A DNA stretch of 64,000 nucleotides from Plasmopara viticola. Lineage: Eukaryota > Oomycota > Peronosporomycetes > Peronosporales > Peronosporaceae. A program made the translations under genes and the position numbers. Location of the stretch: assembly GCA_001695595.3 (NCBI GenBank), contig MBPM02000027.1, forward strand, positions 744,001-808,000, given 5' to 3'. Of the stretch, positions 12,577-23,901 are shown piece by piece. The notes under the pieces were generated by a model. The model searched no databases. It saw only the letters and a program-made list of their open reading frames with translations, and was not told the DNA's origin. The first letter of the stretch is position 1. Each line of letters starts with the position of its first letter.

Positions 12577-13180
12577 TCAAGCAAGCAAACGCGTACCGAT
12601 GATTTCGCACCAAAAGCACATCCGCTTCATAAAAGCTATCAATAAGTGCGAGCAGAGAGTACAGCCTCTTGTACCTTTCTGGTCAGTGCATATAAAGCAT
12701 TTTGCCATCCTGAAAGATATACGTACCACACATACGGTCCAACGTGCCGGCACCGAGTACGGTTGTCTGCAAAGAAAAATTTGCAGTACGAACAGTTTGG
12801 CGTTTAAAGTAAAGCGTTTCTCACGCCATTTTCTGATTGAAGCCGTAGCCCAAAGCGAAACGCTAAGTTTACTCAGAAATTTTGAATCTACCGAGTTCCA
12901 TTTTGCTTTTGTTGCATTAGAATTATCGATTGTGCGCTTGAACTCATCCGTCGGACTCATGGAACTTGAAGTAAGGGCACTGATCTCTTGTAAAATTGGC
13001 GTGAACAAAGCACAGTCTTGCAAGTGTGCTGCTTAGGTGAGCTTAGCGTATGGACAGTATCTTTAAAGGTAGGTTTTAGCTATAGTTCTATAGGACCGAC
13101 GAAAAATTTCGTGAGGGAAGCATTTATCCACTTCACCATATGATGCTATCATTGGCAGGTGCTAGTTTTAAATCAGCCTT
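12577..13180. repeat. Repeat block shared with 51,500-52,150
   Basis: This stretch has two long overlapping antisense frames (145 codons on plus, 148 on minus). It is related to 51,500-52,150 through 'gagagtacagcctct', 'gtgccgg', 'agcattttg' and 'tatgatgc.at.attggcagg'. Neither frame is conserved in the second copy, so neither is likely to be a current gene. No domain is recognised. Confidence 0.45.
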
Positions 13181-13739
13181 AAGTAATGTAATAGTACAGA
13201 GAATGGTGTCACCTATATGCGCTGCGCAAGAGTATTTCTCGAGTAATCATACTGTCAGAAGACGGAATGGCGCACTCACGCCGTTAGCCGTGTGACATTT
13301 GACCACGGTAAAGATTTCTTTGTGTTTTCAAGTCTCAACAGATTTAGCGTTCAACGATGCGTTTGGTACATATGACAAAGTAGCCGAGTCCTTTCCTAGA
13401 CTTCGCTAAGATGATCGTGCTGTCTGCTGCAAAAGATTTGTAGAAGTGACACAAATCATTTCGATGATTCCGGGTACAACTCAACTTCGAAAACTTGTAT
13501 AGGGCAAAGCGAGAATGGATGCGGAGCTAAGAAGAGTGGGTAGACGAGTACAGGGGTAATTTGTAACAAGGGCCTTCTAACTTAGCGTGGGTCAAATAAT
13601 TTGGTCGTACTACCATATTGTGTGACATAGGTCATGGGATGTTTGGACATCAGTAAGGGAGCAGTGCTTACTACTGATGAGCTACTCTAAACGCAGTGCA
13701 TGATTTAATGACAACTACTCAATGCATGTCAGTAAGATT

Positions 13740-13960
13740 TTCTATGCTAGATAGTAGAATGTCCATGGGTATTAAGCTTCTACTAGTATTATTACTACAG
13801 CTTATCGGATTGTTTCCATTATAAAGCTTGCTTGCAATCACACTACAATTTAATGAATACAGCCTTAAAAGTTGCGCATCATAGATTAAAAGACCACTCT
13901 TTTTTTTTAACACTTAAGAATCTTCATGAAGCTCTGGCAACTTTGTTTGAGTTAGCACAG
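13740..13960 (-). repeat. Upstream-repeat piece of the PDT-aminotransferase family, inverted
   Basis: This is related to 26,430-26,600 and 44,470-44,660, the far-upstream DNA of the minus-strand copies 3 and 5 ('agcttctactagta' and 'cttcaaaaagctc'-like landmarks). Here it is oriented against copy 2, whereas the DNA from 14,650 onward is oriented with copy 2. The ancestral upstream region was therefore rearranged into a head-to-head arrangement at this place. Confidence 0.45.
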
Positions 13961-14649
13961 TACAGAATTTAAAAGCTCGGTATAATAAAGAAAGAATTTA
14001 CTAAATAGCTCGTGGACAATGTAGAGCAGATTTTTTTTTAGCACATCTATGGCTTTTTAGTACAGTAAATAGATCTTAAACCTGCATAATCACACTTAAA
14101 ACTCTTTAATTTTGCTAAGTGCAATCAACGAATTATAGGCGCATATAAATGTTTATTTCGGCAAATTTATTCGAATAGGGGACACCACTTCTTAATATTA
14201 AAGTGCTGACGCTTTAAAAGCATCATTCTTACGACAAAGCTGTTATTTTTTTACAGCGAACATGCTCGATTTCAGTATGTCTCTGCTTCGACTACTCTTC
14301 GAAATTGATAAAAAAAATGGCAGCAGAATCCACTCATATTGACGTGTTTACAAGCTCATTGCCTTTCTTTAAGCCGCATCTTGGTGTTCTGACTGCTTGA
14401 ATTACTCTTTAACTATCTGCAAAAATCACCCTCTTGATAAAGAAAGCCATTGCGCTCGCCGCAAGTATAGTGTATCATCTATGTCGCAGTGAGGTTGCCG
14501 CAGCTATTGCTTATAAAAAGCACTTGTTCAGGTCTCGGCATTCATTCTATGCTTAGCATAAGTATGGGGCGAGGATTATCATTGGCCTGCCTTCAATATA
14601 AGCATTAGCCTTAATGCTAAAAGCTAATATGATCGTACAACTCAACTAT

Positions 14650-15929
14650 TATTATCTTTTGCTCAATTGGTAGTCTTCGATCGCCGCTCGAGTATTAATA
14701 AAGCCATACTTTAGTACAGGTGAGAAAGCGTTGATACTGTACAAGTCCAATTGTACCACTTGTGGACAACCTAAAGGCAACGTAGCCAAAGGTAATGAAA
14801 GGGAATATTTTGCGGTACGTTTGAAAAGGTATAGGGTATAGATCATGAATACGCTTTCAAGGACAGTATTGTGCCCGAAACTGAGATGTAAACAATTATT
14901 ACTGCAGATTATAAACTCTTCTCGTGAACTTGAGACAAACCTTTGGTAAACAATTTTCTAACAAAATATGTCAATATCACAAAGAAGCTAAGCTGTATGG
15001 ACTCCAATTAAATATTGAGTCAAATGCACTCGCTAATGTGCGCAGTTTTAGAATTATTTTTGCTCAATGACTTGACCTGCCTTTGACCTTTCGATGAGCG
15101 TTGCTTACGCTCCACAACATTAGTCTTAGCGACAGCTTCTATCCGCAGACAGACAGATTTTTCCAAATCGTCTTTCTCAAGGCCTTCAGAGAAATTAAAC
15201 CCCTCCCCAGGTTCGTCCAGGATTCGTTGGACAGCTGTACATTTTTTTTCTTTTTTATCATTATTAAGTCACGATCAACGTTCGACAACAGGTGCACGAC
15301 AGCAAGTCTGTTTTATCATCTGAAAGCTAACGACCCTGTGGCTCGAGGAATTAGTCGCTTGATCAAGGACCGGAAGTACCTAAAAACATATCCTTCGGAT
15401 CCTAAATAAGACAACTGGAGATAGGTCTCTAAGTTGGACGAGCAATTACACCCGAGAGTGTGAATGACCAACCAACATACGCTTGATCGTGTTATGAAAG
15501 CGTTAGGTGTGCTGGACGCCTCACTGGATGGAAAAGCCATAGTGTAATGAGAGATACGGAAACAATTCCCAATATGGGTCGAATAGCTACCAGCATGATA
15601 GCTTAGTCCTTGCGCAAGGGTTTCAGTTGCTTTGATTTTTATCATTTGAAAGCTCGTCAGACGTGACCTTCAAAAGGACCTTCTAGGTCAACCCATTTAC
15701 TTGCACGAATTAAGCTTACGCTTGAGTGTCTGATAGGTGCTTTGCATAATGCAAATTCGCACTTTTGCGATTGCTTTAAATAAGCAGCACACTCACTTCC
15801 AAAATCCACCTCAAGATGTTTACACCTCTTTCAATGCTTTCCACTAATTTTCTATGCTTAATTTATTTTAACATGGAGTAATGAAAAAAAAAACAGAGAT
15901 TGCTCACGAGAGGTGACGAGAACAAACAA
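14650..15929 (+). repeat. Duplicated upstream region of copy 2
   Basis: This region is collinear with 53,580-54,270 (upstream of copy 6) and 35,580-36,190 (upstream of copy 4), with the complement of 21,310-21,585 plus 25,942-26,420 (copy 3), and with the complement of 43,090-44,560 (copy 5). Landmarks are 'aggtatagggtatagatca', 'gcccgaaactgagatg', the hairpin near 15,099 and 'gcgacagctt'. It shows that promoter DNA was copied with the gene, which argues for segmental duplication. Confidence 0.7.
15099..15118 (+). promoter_or_regulatory. Decayed upstream hairpin (copy 2)
   Basis: CGTTGC, a spacer, then a damaged partner arm. It corresponds to the intact inverted repeat upstream of copies 4 and 6. 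A regulatory role is only a guess from its position in the conserved upstream region. Confidence 0.3.
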
Positions 15930-16404
15930 GTAGCCCGTTAAATCGTCGACAATTTGCCTCTGCTGTCACTTTCAATGGCATCAAGGACGCGTGAGCGGCT
16001 GACAAGGAGAAGAAAATGGACTATGTAGCGCATTCTAATGAGTCGTCGATACTGGATAGCATTTACGCCCACTGTTAGTGGCCTCCAAATCGTCGGTAAG
16101 AACGACCAGCAAAACGTCTCACTCCCCGAGCAAAATTCAAAATATACTTTATGCCTTTTGCTGACTATAACGTAGGAACAACCAATGAGTGAAAAATTCA
16201 TCGGCGTTGTGCTTTGGACTTCCCTTTAGCTCCGGGGCTTGTAGGACCAAGGGCATGCTCAACTGCGTACTTGCGGTTTTTTCACAGCACGATCTCGACT
16301 TCTCAAAAATCGAAAGATAGTCAAACATCATTGCAGATTGAAGTTTCGATCACCAAAATCAGTACATTTTAGTCGCTCTTTGACGTGGATGACAAGGTTG
16401 CAGT
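15930..16404 (+). pseudogene. Copy 2, 5' part: PDT-like and ACT remnant
   Basis: The region aligns with about 36,410-36,925 of the long gene. Landmarks are 'AARQ.VDN', 'SSILDSIYAH', the 'KFIG' start of the ACT region near 16,195, 'RACS' for the ligand loop near 16,245 and 'FDVDD' near 16,385. Stops and indels are present throughout. The match stops at about 16,404, exactly where gypsy DNA begins. The rest of the gene continues after the element at about 18,870. Confidence 0.8.
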
Positions 16405-17039
16405 GTGACGTAAACGTCGCCACCGGCAATTTTGCCGGTAACGGTTTTACGCAATGTAATTGATTATGCCCGATGTCGGGGAGATTACACAAAGGTCGCT
16501 GACAAGTCCAGCAAGTATGGCAAAAAAAATAAGGCCATGTGGTCGAGTTCTAAATACTAACTGCATTACAGGGGCATGACTCCTTAAATCAACACGGAGC
16601 ACCACACATTGACTAAACTAGAATCGCAGAATCAATGTCTGGTCAGATGGGCCGCTGGACAACAGCAACTATAGATCAAGTTCTCAAAGTGTCAATTCTG
16701 CGTTGACGAGATCCCGTGATCGGAGACTGGTCGAACAAAGCATCGTTCGGACGGACACCGGCAAGGGCGAGATCGTCGCTGGATGGCCTGTGCCAAAGAC
16801 AAAGAAGCAAGTGAAAGGCTAAGTAGGCACTGCAGTCCATGTCTCAATAATCAGCAAGGCCTCTAAACTATTTGCTGAATTTTTCACAAACTATTAAACA
16901 GAAAAGTTTACGAGAAGAAAACGAGCCCACGGACGAACAACTATGCTGCTTCACCAAACTTAAGTGTCGCTTGACATTTTCGATAATTCTTAGTCATACG
17001 GACTTTTCGAAATGATTTGGCACACGACTCGCCTCGAAA

Positions 17040-17380
17040 CTTGCGATTTGGAGGGTCTTGTTCAATGAAAAGTGGGAGAGAAAGCATCCAATTGCTTTAA
17101 CTTGTCGGAAGATCAAGACAGCAGACTTAAACTAAAGCAAAAGCTACTTAAAATCATGCATGCGCTAAAAGTATGGCGTGTGTATGTTTTCGATCGACCA
17201 TCACGATCGAGACGGACCACAAAAGTAGTCCGATACTTCTACAGCAGAAGACTAGAAATCGCAGAGTAGCTCGATGGCTCGATAAGCTTGCTGAACATCA
17301 ATTCTGTTATCCTGGAATATCGGTAGAAATAACACCGTGGCCAAAGAACTGACACGCACTCCGGAAATCGAGAATAAATC
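17040..17380 (+). pseudogene. Gypsy RT/RNase H remnant
   Basis: One frame near 17,195-17,340 reads 'TITIETDHKSS' followed by 'LLQQKTRNRRVARWLDKLAEHQF'-type residues, the classic end of Ty3/gypsy RNase H. Upstream pieces match 'HPIAL' and 'IMHALKVWRVY' in other frames. RNase H would remove the RNA strand during reverse transcription. Frameshifts at about 17,075, 17,160 and 17,350 inactivate it. Confidence 0.8.
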
Positions 17381-18290
17381 CTTTTAAGTTAGCTTGCAAG
17401 AGCTACTGGGATCGGCTAAGAATCTTGAGATCCTGGCTGCAATCACGACGAACAAGGGTTACCGTTGCCCAGTCCGCAAAGACAATGTAAGCAGGCAGAA
17501 GAGACTTGCTTTACACCATCAAGAAGCTAAAAAATGGAGATTGAGCACGAAAGTATTCATTGCAGGATTCTTGTATTTTAATACTGAAGAAGATACAATT
17601 GTATGTTCTAGTCAACGAAGATTTTAGAAATCGCATCATCTGTGGAAACTATCATTTTGCATTGGCAGGCCATTCAGAACTTTACAAGTCCACCTGGCCA
17701 TACGTCAAAAATACTACTGACCAAAAATGGCGTAAATTCATTAAGCGCAATGTACAAGGCCAGGCAGACCAATCCGCCAGGATGACTCCAGTTTCAAGAA
17801 ACATATGACTCGCCATTACAATGAACTTAATAAAAGTGACTATAATGCCGTAATGGTGCTTGTTGATCGCTTAACAAAAGAATTCATTTTAATCGCTACG
17901 AAAAAAACGGACGATATTGCAGAAATCACCAAAATCTCAAGAAGAAAGAATTGGAGGACCATGGCATATCAAAGACGAGCCAGACACCAAATTCACATCG
18001 AAGTCATGGCAAACATCTATATCTGCTGTGGGAACGCAACAAAACTCGGCTTCAGCGCCACAAACGGATGAAACAACGAAAGGTTTGACTGTCTGATTGG
18101 AGATTACCTTTGAGGTGTCGTCAATCCAGCGCACAATGATTTCGATGACTATTTGCGTTTGGCAAAGATAGCCTATAATCGACGCGGACACTCTATTATA
18201 GGAATGTCACCGTTCGAAGCGGACCTAGGATATTTTTCTTATATGGCGGATGATGTCGCACCAAATCAAGAATCTCACAAATTAGAAAAA
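17380..18290 (+). pseudogene. Gypsy integrase remnant
   Basis: A zinc-binding-like segment near 17,645-17,770 ('HFALAGH', then 'YVKN', then 'KWRKFIKRNVQG') is followed by core pieces: 'YNAVMVLVDRLTKEFILIA' near 17,838-17,895, 'IHIEVMANIYICCGN' near 17,990-18,040 and 'LGFSATN' near 18,045. Family knowledge places the catalytic D,D,E core in this order. Frame changes break the chain and some catalytic positions cannot be read in frame. It is inactive. Confidence 0.75.
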
Positions 18291-18399
18291 TGAGCAAAAA
18301 ATATTCTACGTCAAGAAGCATTTCTCAAAGTCGCACAGGACCAAATGAGCGAAGTACAAGAGCGCATGATGTACTATTATGACAAGAGTAGTGTTGTCC

Positions 18400-18800
18400 G
18401 AAGCATCCAGGTTGGCGACAAATTGCTTTTGGACGGCAAGAATCTCGTTGTTCAGCACAAAGGTTTTGCTCAGTCGAAAAGCTCATAACAATATATATTG
18501 GCCTATTCTCGATCGTGAATAAAAATTTGCGAGATAATAGTGAGTTGAGGTTATTTAGGAGAATGAAGCTTTACCCAGTGTCACACTTCACTGTTAAAGC
18601 CGTATCGCAGGGACTACAAGCGTCGGCAAAAGTTGGATAAGGTCACTTTGGCCGTTGGCTTTAAGGATTAATTCGTTGAAGACGCAATTTGACATCGTAA
18701 GTACAAGGGATACATACAGTACAAAGTTTGGTGGTTTGGCGAAATCAAGAAAAAGCCACGTGGAAGATCGTGGAGAATCAAAAGCAGATTTCTGGATTTA
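18400..18800 (+). pseudogene. Gypsy integrase C-terminus and chromodomain-like remnant
   Basis: The readable pieces are 'VGDKLLLDGKNLVVQHKGFAQSKK' in broken frames at 18,410-18,485, a Lys-Leu-Tyr-Pro-Val-Ser-His segment near 18,565-18,590, and 'HRKYKGYIQYKVWWFGE' near 18,690-18,750. The last is typical of the chromodomain at the end of chromovirus integrases, which targets modified histones. Stops interrupt it. Confidence 0.65.
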
Positions 18801-18869
18801 TTACCCCTCCAAAAAGATGAGCTCTATCTTTAGAAGAAGGCATCTTCTTGAAGGGAGCTCATGTGATGT

Positions 18870-20190
18870 AATTGAGAAAGTTATGACTGTGGCCAAGCCC
18901 TCGCCTAAGACTGGTCTCGTCAAAATTGAGACGGACATCAACATGACCGACGAGCTTTAAACTCAACTTTCCAAACGATGACGGTGGCCATGACTGTTCT
19001 GATTTTGGTATGACGAAACAAATGGAAGCAAAGGGCAAGCAAGTGAGGTCCCTGAGTATGAGTGAGCCCGACTACAATTCGCACGACCGTGTATTGGCCG
19101 CTGATTACGAGGCTATGTTAAGAGAAAAGCATTTTGTTTGCGCGTATGAAGGGTCTGGTCGAGCTGCGGAACTTCATCTCGACATACATGAGTCAAGCTG
19201 AGGGGCTTATGTACGATCCAGCCACATAGGCTCTGTTTTAGATGGTGCACAGCGATCCGTCTTTCAGGCACTTTAGACGATATGCTGTCCCTGCGAGAAG
19301 GTCAACATCCCGGTGCCGCACATGCTCCACTACTCAAAATCATTCGACTTGTGTATGCAGAGCCTGTTGTACTGTGCACGACTCCTAAAGAAAATCACCC
19401 GATCAGCTTGATGGGGCTCTAGAAGATGCTCACATCGCACTCGGATACTAAATACATCTTCTTGTGTAATCCAAGCAACCCGTCGGACACGCTTCACAGC
19501 CCTGGGTATATCGAGTGAAAAGCTGCTCTTCTGCGCAAGTCTTTAATTTCGACATATCGTTATATTTTCTGACATAAGTTACGAGCAATTGCTTTCCTAG
19601 AACGAGGGCGAACCGGATTGCAGGTATGTGGGCTTTGCCATGCTTCCGGGCATGTATGCGCATACTCTGTCGGTTTATGTACTTTCCAAAAAACTCTCCA
19701 TCACCGGCCTCCGTGTTGGTTTCTCAGCCGCGTCCAAATACTTCGTCGATCCATGCAAGTTGCCACAGGTGCAGCTGACATTATGCCCAAACATTATAGG
19801 TAGGGTGGCTGCTGTTAAGCATGAACTTGATTATTTGGACAACGGCGAGTGTAGCTTCACAAAAATTAGTAGAACTTTGGACATTTGGTGTCGTTATTTC
19901 TCAAGCGACTGGCAGCCAGACCCAGTATGCGCTGTGCGTATCACACTTCAACTTTCTACGCATTTCTGGATACTCCGAACGTATAATGGCAGATCCAAGT
20001 AAATGCCGACAAAAGCGTGAAGTGTTGACGACTTTTGCGCACATCCACTGCAGTACTTGCACATTGCTGTGGAACCCGGCTCAGAATTTGGCGACGAATT
20101 TGAACTGTACATTCCGTACGCAAGCTCGATGAAACGACAACGCTTTTAATGGATGGCATGGAAAAGCCACTTGACTCTTTGATCTTTAAG
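18870..20190 (+). pseudogene. Copy 2, 3' part: aminotransferase remnant
   Basis: Alignment with copy 4 resumes at a 'gagaa.gtt.tg' segment (about 37,020 in copy 4) and runs to the family stop region. Recognisable stretches are 'TKQMEAKGKQV' near 19,010, 'SEPDYNSHDRVLAA' near 19,065, 'NPSNPSD' near 19,470, 'DPCKLPQVQLT' near 19,750 and 'EFGDEF' near 20,085. In the SKAHA segment the active-site lysine context has become 'SKKLSIT' near 19,685. Stops and indels are frequent. Its 3' end is only about 140 bp from the 3' end of the opposing copy 3. Confidence 0.85.
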
Positions 20191-20329
20191 TACGCGATAT
20201 CTACACTTTTTATTCTTAGTTTGCTAAATGATTAGTACAGGTCTTAAAGAGTGTATCGATACAGTGCATGTAAGGCCATAGATGGTCAGGAGTAATTTTC
20301 TTACAAATTTCAGGTTCGGTATTAATCTG

Positions 20330-21310
20330 CACTTTAATATATTTTGTTGTTTGACGTCTTCTTCGAATACAGCCTAAGCAAAACACGGTTGTGCGGATCA
20401 TAGTTACGCACAGATATGCTTGCTTACCCTCAGCTTCCATTTGTTTCGGCCGCCGATACATCAGCACAATTTCGGCCAACGTCACCTTTACAAAATTTGT
20501 GTTCGAAGAGTACATGCCGGTCAAGCGGCGTTTCGTACCAATTTCGGCTCGGCAGCAAAAAGTGTACACGAAAGAGCAGAGCTTACTTAGCCTGCGTATG
20601 ACAGAAGACAAATTGGCACCTTTCAGAAAAACTTGCTCATTCTTATGGAAAAGCTATTGATTTTACATGTAATGATGACCGAATCGTCAACCTGCGGTGA
20701 TGCCTGGCTGTCTTATTAATGGCTCTCGATCTTGATCAAGTCGAAATCGTGCTTTGAAAAAAATGCGAGCACGCAGGTAAGCATTTCCTAGGTCTAACAT
20801 TTCTTGAAGCCAAGCACCAGAGAAAACCTAAGCTTGACGCCAATTAGATCTTCATGCAATGCCAGATCCCTTTTCTTGGACAGCAGTAGGAAGTACGTTT
20901 TTTCTGCTCGGGATTAAGACACTTGCTGATCGTATTCATCGACAATGTAGAGGCCGCGCTTGAGCAGCAGATCGTAGTGTGCGTAGATGCTATCCAGTGT
21001 CGACGACTCAATAGCAAAGACCGCATAGTCCACCTTCTCATCCTTGACAGCAGCGCACGCGTCCTCGATGCGCTTGTAAGCGACGGCAGACAGAATTGTC
21101 GACGAGCTGACAGGCTGCTTTGTTTCGTACGCAATCTCTAGTTTCGTTTTCATGCCTTCAAGTTGAAGTGATTTGGTTCTGAGGGTATCAGCGGAAGGCG
21201 TTGTAGAAGTCGCCAAAATTTGAGAGGGAGATGCTGAAAGTGAGGTGCTGTTTGGTCGCAACACTGTGGACTTGAAACACGCGGAGCACCTATCAGACAT
21301 TTAAACGTAA
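20330..21310 (-). pseudogene. Copy 3: PDT-like/ACT pseudogene, truncated in the aminotransferase
   Basis: The minus strand opens with an ATG at about 21,300 (MSDRCSAC...), a Ser/Thr-rich leader, then 'GMKTKLEIAYE', 'YKRIEDACAAVKDEKVDYAV', 'ESSTLDSIYAHYDLLLK' and 'VDEYDQQ'. The ACT part follows in broken frames ('RRLSKLCSFV' near 20,600) and then 'KQMEAEGKQ' near 20,440. The match ends shortly after, so nearly all of the PLP-binding domain is lost. It is important because it keeps the ancestral start codon and leader in frame, unlike copy 4. Only 19 residues separate the IVDE-type motif from the ACT region in the surviving layout, so the shortened PDT lobe is ancestral to these copies. Confidence 0.8.
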
Positions 21311-21585
21311 ATTCATCTGAAAAAGTCCTTTCAAAGCATTGATATATAAGACTTGCATTCGTGCAATTATTGTCGAACATTGTTTCGATTTTCCCCTTCT
21401 ATACAAATTTCGAATTGAAGATGAAAAAAATCATGAGTAAACGATTCGTCCCTCAAATTTTGGGCTGACCTGGAGAGCCAATTTTTACGTAAAGACAGGC
21501 AGTTTGAAGTATGCGAACGCTCCAATCATACCTACGACTTAAAGTTGTCGCTAAGATTGAATAAGTCTACGTTGCGGAGAATAGG
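21311..21585 (-). repeat. Proximal upstream region of copy 3
   Basis: This matches, on the minus strand, the DNA just upstream of copies 4, 5 and 6 ('ttcgacaat..tt', 'tttccccttctata.aaatttcgaatt', 'aaagttgtcgctaagattgaataag'). A copia element interrupts it at 21,586, and the rest continues at 25,942. Confidence 0.65.
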
Positions 21586-21588
21586 TGT

Positions 21589-21734
21589 TGTTAAAATTAC
21601 ACCGCTGAATGCATGTTGAACAGGTGAATGGCTTCACAGTATTTACAAGTACGTTACAGTTAGTAATTACATATGGTAGCCGTTCATTGGCCAAGATAAA
21701 TATATTCACTTCGGTTTTTACTTTCTTCTCAACA
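21589..21734 (+). repeat. 5' LTR of copia element 1
   Basis: 146 bp, TG...CA-type ends, nearly identical to 25,791-25,936 (4 differences) and related to the LTRs of element 2. Confidence 0.95.
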
Positions 21735-21776
21735 GGTTAACAGCCGCAACAAGCTCAAGCAACGTTCTCGCCCAAT

Positions 21777-22628
21777 ATGAACAAGCGCACCGAAGTCCTC
21801 CTAGGAAGTAGTAACTATTACCACTGGGAGTTTAGCATGAGGATGACCCTGGCGCGGAAGGATCTCCTGGGACACATCATGGCCGTCAAGGAAGAGAAGG
21901 ACGTCACGGAGGCGTGGCTGGTTAATCATGCCAAGGCGCTAGGCATCATTGCTCAAGGCGTTGAGATCCAGCACCAGACCAAGATTCGGCCGGCTACGCG
22001 TGCTATGGAGGCGTGGGGAACCCTCCGCGATTTCTACAATCGCTCGACTCTTCACAATCGTGTTGTGATGACTCGTCGACTACATGAGTTCAAGATGGAA
22101 AGTGGAACAAGCATGGCAGAGCATCTGGACTCTTTTGACGAGCTAGTAGTGGGACTACAGACTACGGAAGAGCAAATTGATGAGTCACGCCAGCTGGTGG
22201 TACTTCTCAGCAGTCTACCTTCGGAGTACGACTTGATTTCGTCGATTGTGGAATATGCAAGGGATATTTCGTTGATAGAAGTCAAGGAGAAGCTGCTCAA
22301 AGAGTCGGAGAAGCTGCAGAGGAAAGAAGCTACAGAGAAAGCATTTCGCGTAAATGGAATTGGAAATGCTAGAAGATTCAAAGGTGGACGGGACAATGGG
22401 CGAAAGGGTGGTCCTCCACGCAATAACGGTGGATTTAAGGGCAAGTGCTTCAACTGTGACCAGTTTGGACACATGAAGTGGAACTGCCCGGCCGGTAAAA
22501 GATTCAACAGCGACGACACGGTGTTTGCTGCTGGTGAAGGGAAGTCATCAGGATGGCTGATTGACAGTGGAGCAACTTCCCACATGACCCCCCACACAGG
22601 AAGGACTTGTTTGATTACAAGGTCCTAG
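21777..22628 (+). pseudogene. Copia element 1: gag, zinc knuckle and protease start
   Basis: The frame starts with an ATG 42 bp after the LTR. Residues 1 to about 190 match the copia gag family (UBN2 type): a 'YYHWEFSMRM' head, 'EAWGTLRDFY', then 'SLPSEYD'. A CCHC zinc knuckle 'CFNCDQFGHMKWNC' lies near 22,447, after a Gly/Arg/Lys-rich stretch. The aspartic protease signature 'WLIDSGATSHM' follows near 22,553. Near 22,590 the sequence holds two extra bases compared with element 2, and this frameshift ends the frame prematurely. Gag would form the particle and the protease would cut the polyprotein. Confidence 0.93.
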
Positions 22629-23866
22629 AAGCTAGCATCGAAGTTACGATTGCAGACGAAAAGAAGTTGCTTGTCAAAGGAGCCGGCACGGTAAAATTGA
22701 CTGATTTGAACGGAATGAGGATTCGCATGGTTGAAGTTCTGCACATTCCCGGACTCGACAGAAGGTTGCTGTCAGTTGGCAAGCTGGCAGAGCGTGGCAT
22801 GAGTGTGGAATTCTCGCGTTCGTCATGTGTCATTTGGAACAAGAAGCAAGCAATTGCGTCGGGCACAAAAGTTGGAAAGTCGTATTTTCTTGACTGTGAG
22901 CAAGAAGAAGAATGTCTCGTTTCCATTACCGAGGCTGACAATCAGTGGGAGCTTTGGCATGCACGCATGGGGCACCCCAGCAAGGATGCGCTGATCAGGA
23001 CACAGCGATTAACTAATGGTATCCGAATTTTCAAGCAAAGTGTGAAAATATTGTGTGCCGGGTGTTTGAAGGGCAAGCAGACGATCACGGTGTTTCCGTC
23101 TCGTTCAATGACAAAGACGACACGTGTGTTGGAGCGTGTTCACACAGATGTCATGGGGCCAATGCGAACTATCTCGAAGGGTGGTGCCAAATACATTCTC
23201 ACGTTTGTGGATGACTTTTCGCGATATGTTGCATTTTTTCTGATCAAGAGCAAGAGTGAAGTGGCTGGCAAGTTCAAGGAGTTTCAGACATCATACGAAA
23301 ACCAGTGGGGTGCACGACTAAGATGTTTGCGATCCGACAACGGAACCGAGTTCGTAAACAAGAAAATGGCAAGAATATGTCAAGAGAACGGCATTGTACA
23401 CCAGCGCTCCGTCCCATACAGCCCGCATCAGAACGGAGTAGCGGAGCGTATGAACAGGACAATCACGGAGAAAGCCCGCAGCATGTTACACTACAAGAGC
23501 GTATCGACGGAATGGTGGGCGGAAGCGGTAAATACAGCGGTTTATTTAATTAATCGCTCCAGCAATACGGTCCATCCTGACACCACGCCGTATGAGCTAG
23601 TTTTCGAAATGAAGTCTCGAATGGATCACCTGCGCGTATTTGATTCGCAAGGCTATACTCATATTGACGATGTTAATCGGACCAAACTGGAACCCAAGAG
23701 CTTCAAGTGTATGTTTCTTGGCTATGCAGAGAATGTCAAGGGCTATCGCGTGTTTGACTTGAAGAATGCCAAGATTAAAGTGGCCCGCTCTGTAAAGTTG
23801 GATGAGCGTGAGGTGGGCGGCATCACGACACGCAAGAGCTTAAGCCGGAAACAATTGTTCAAGTAG
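22607..23866 (+). pseudogene. Copia element 1: protease end and integrase
   Basis: This continues the polyprotein after the frameshift. It contains the GAG-pre-integrase HHCC-type zinc site ('LWHARMGHPSKDAL' and 'CAGCLKGK') and then the integrase core with 'VHTDVMGPM', 'FVDDFSRYV', 'SDNGTEFVN' and 'NGVAERMNRT', which carry the D, D and E catalytic residues. The integrase would insert the cDNA into the host genome. A one-base deletion near 23,827 relative to element 2 ends this frame. Confidence 0.93.
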
Positions 23867-23901
23867 TTAAGGATGGTGATGAAGTCAATGTTCAGAATCA
23901 A

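Larger units (their letters stand above)
16405..18869 (+). mobile_element. Degenerate Ty3/gypsy element interrupting copy 2
   Basis: The left end begins TGTGACGTAA, like an LTR start. Internal coding traces run in order from an RT C-terminal/RNase H segment to a chromodomain-like tail, but gag, protease and most of RT are missing, so the element is internally deleted. A second TGTGATGTAA lies at about 18,860, directly before family sequence resumes. That suggests only about ten bases of the 3' LTR survive. Compared with copy 4, about 90 bases at the end of the ACT region are missing at the insertion. The element decayed heavily after insertion. Confidence 0.75.

Noticed and set aside
12700..12900. 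PH-domain-like reading on the minus strand
   Set aside because: A 'KWREKRFTLN' piece looked suggestive, but the following residues and the second copy do not keep the pattern.
12577..13036. Two 145-148-codon overlapping frames as genes
   Set aside because: They are antisense to each other, and neither frame survives in the related block at 51,500-52,150.
22052..22597. Long minus-strand frame inside copia element 1 (181 codons), and similar at 45,291-45,686
   Set aside because: They are shadows of the gag coding strand; the composition follows the complement of the zinc-knuckle region.
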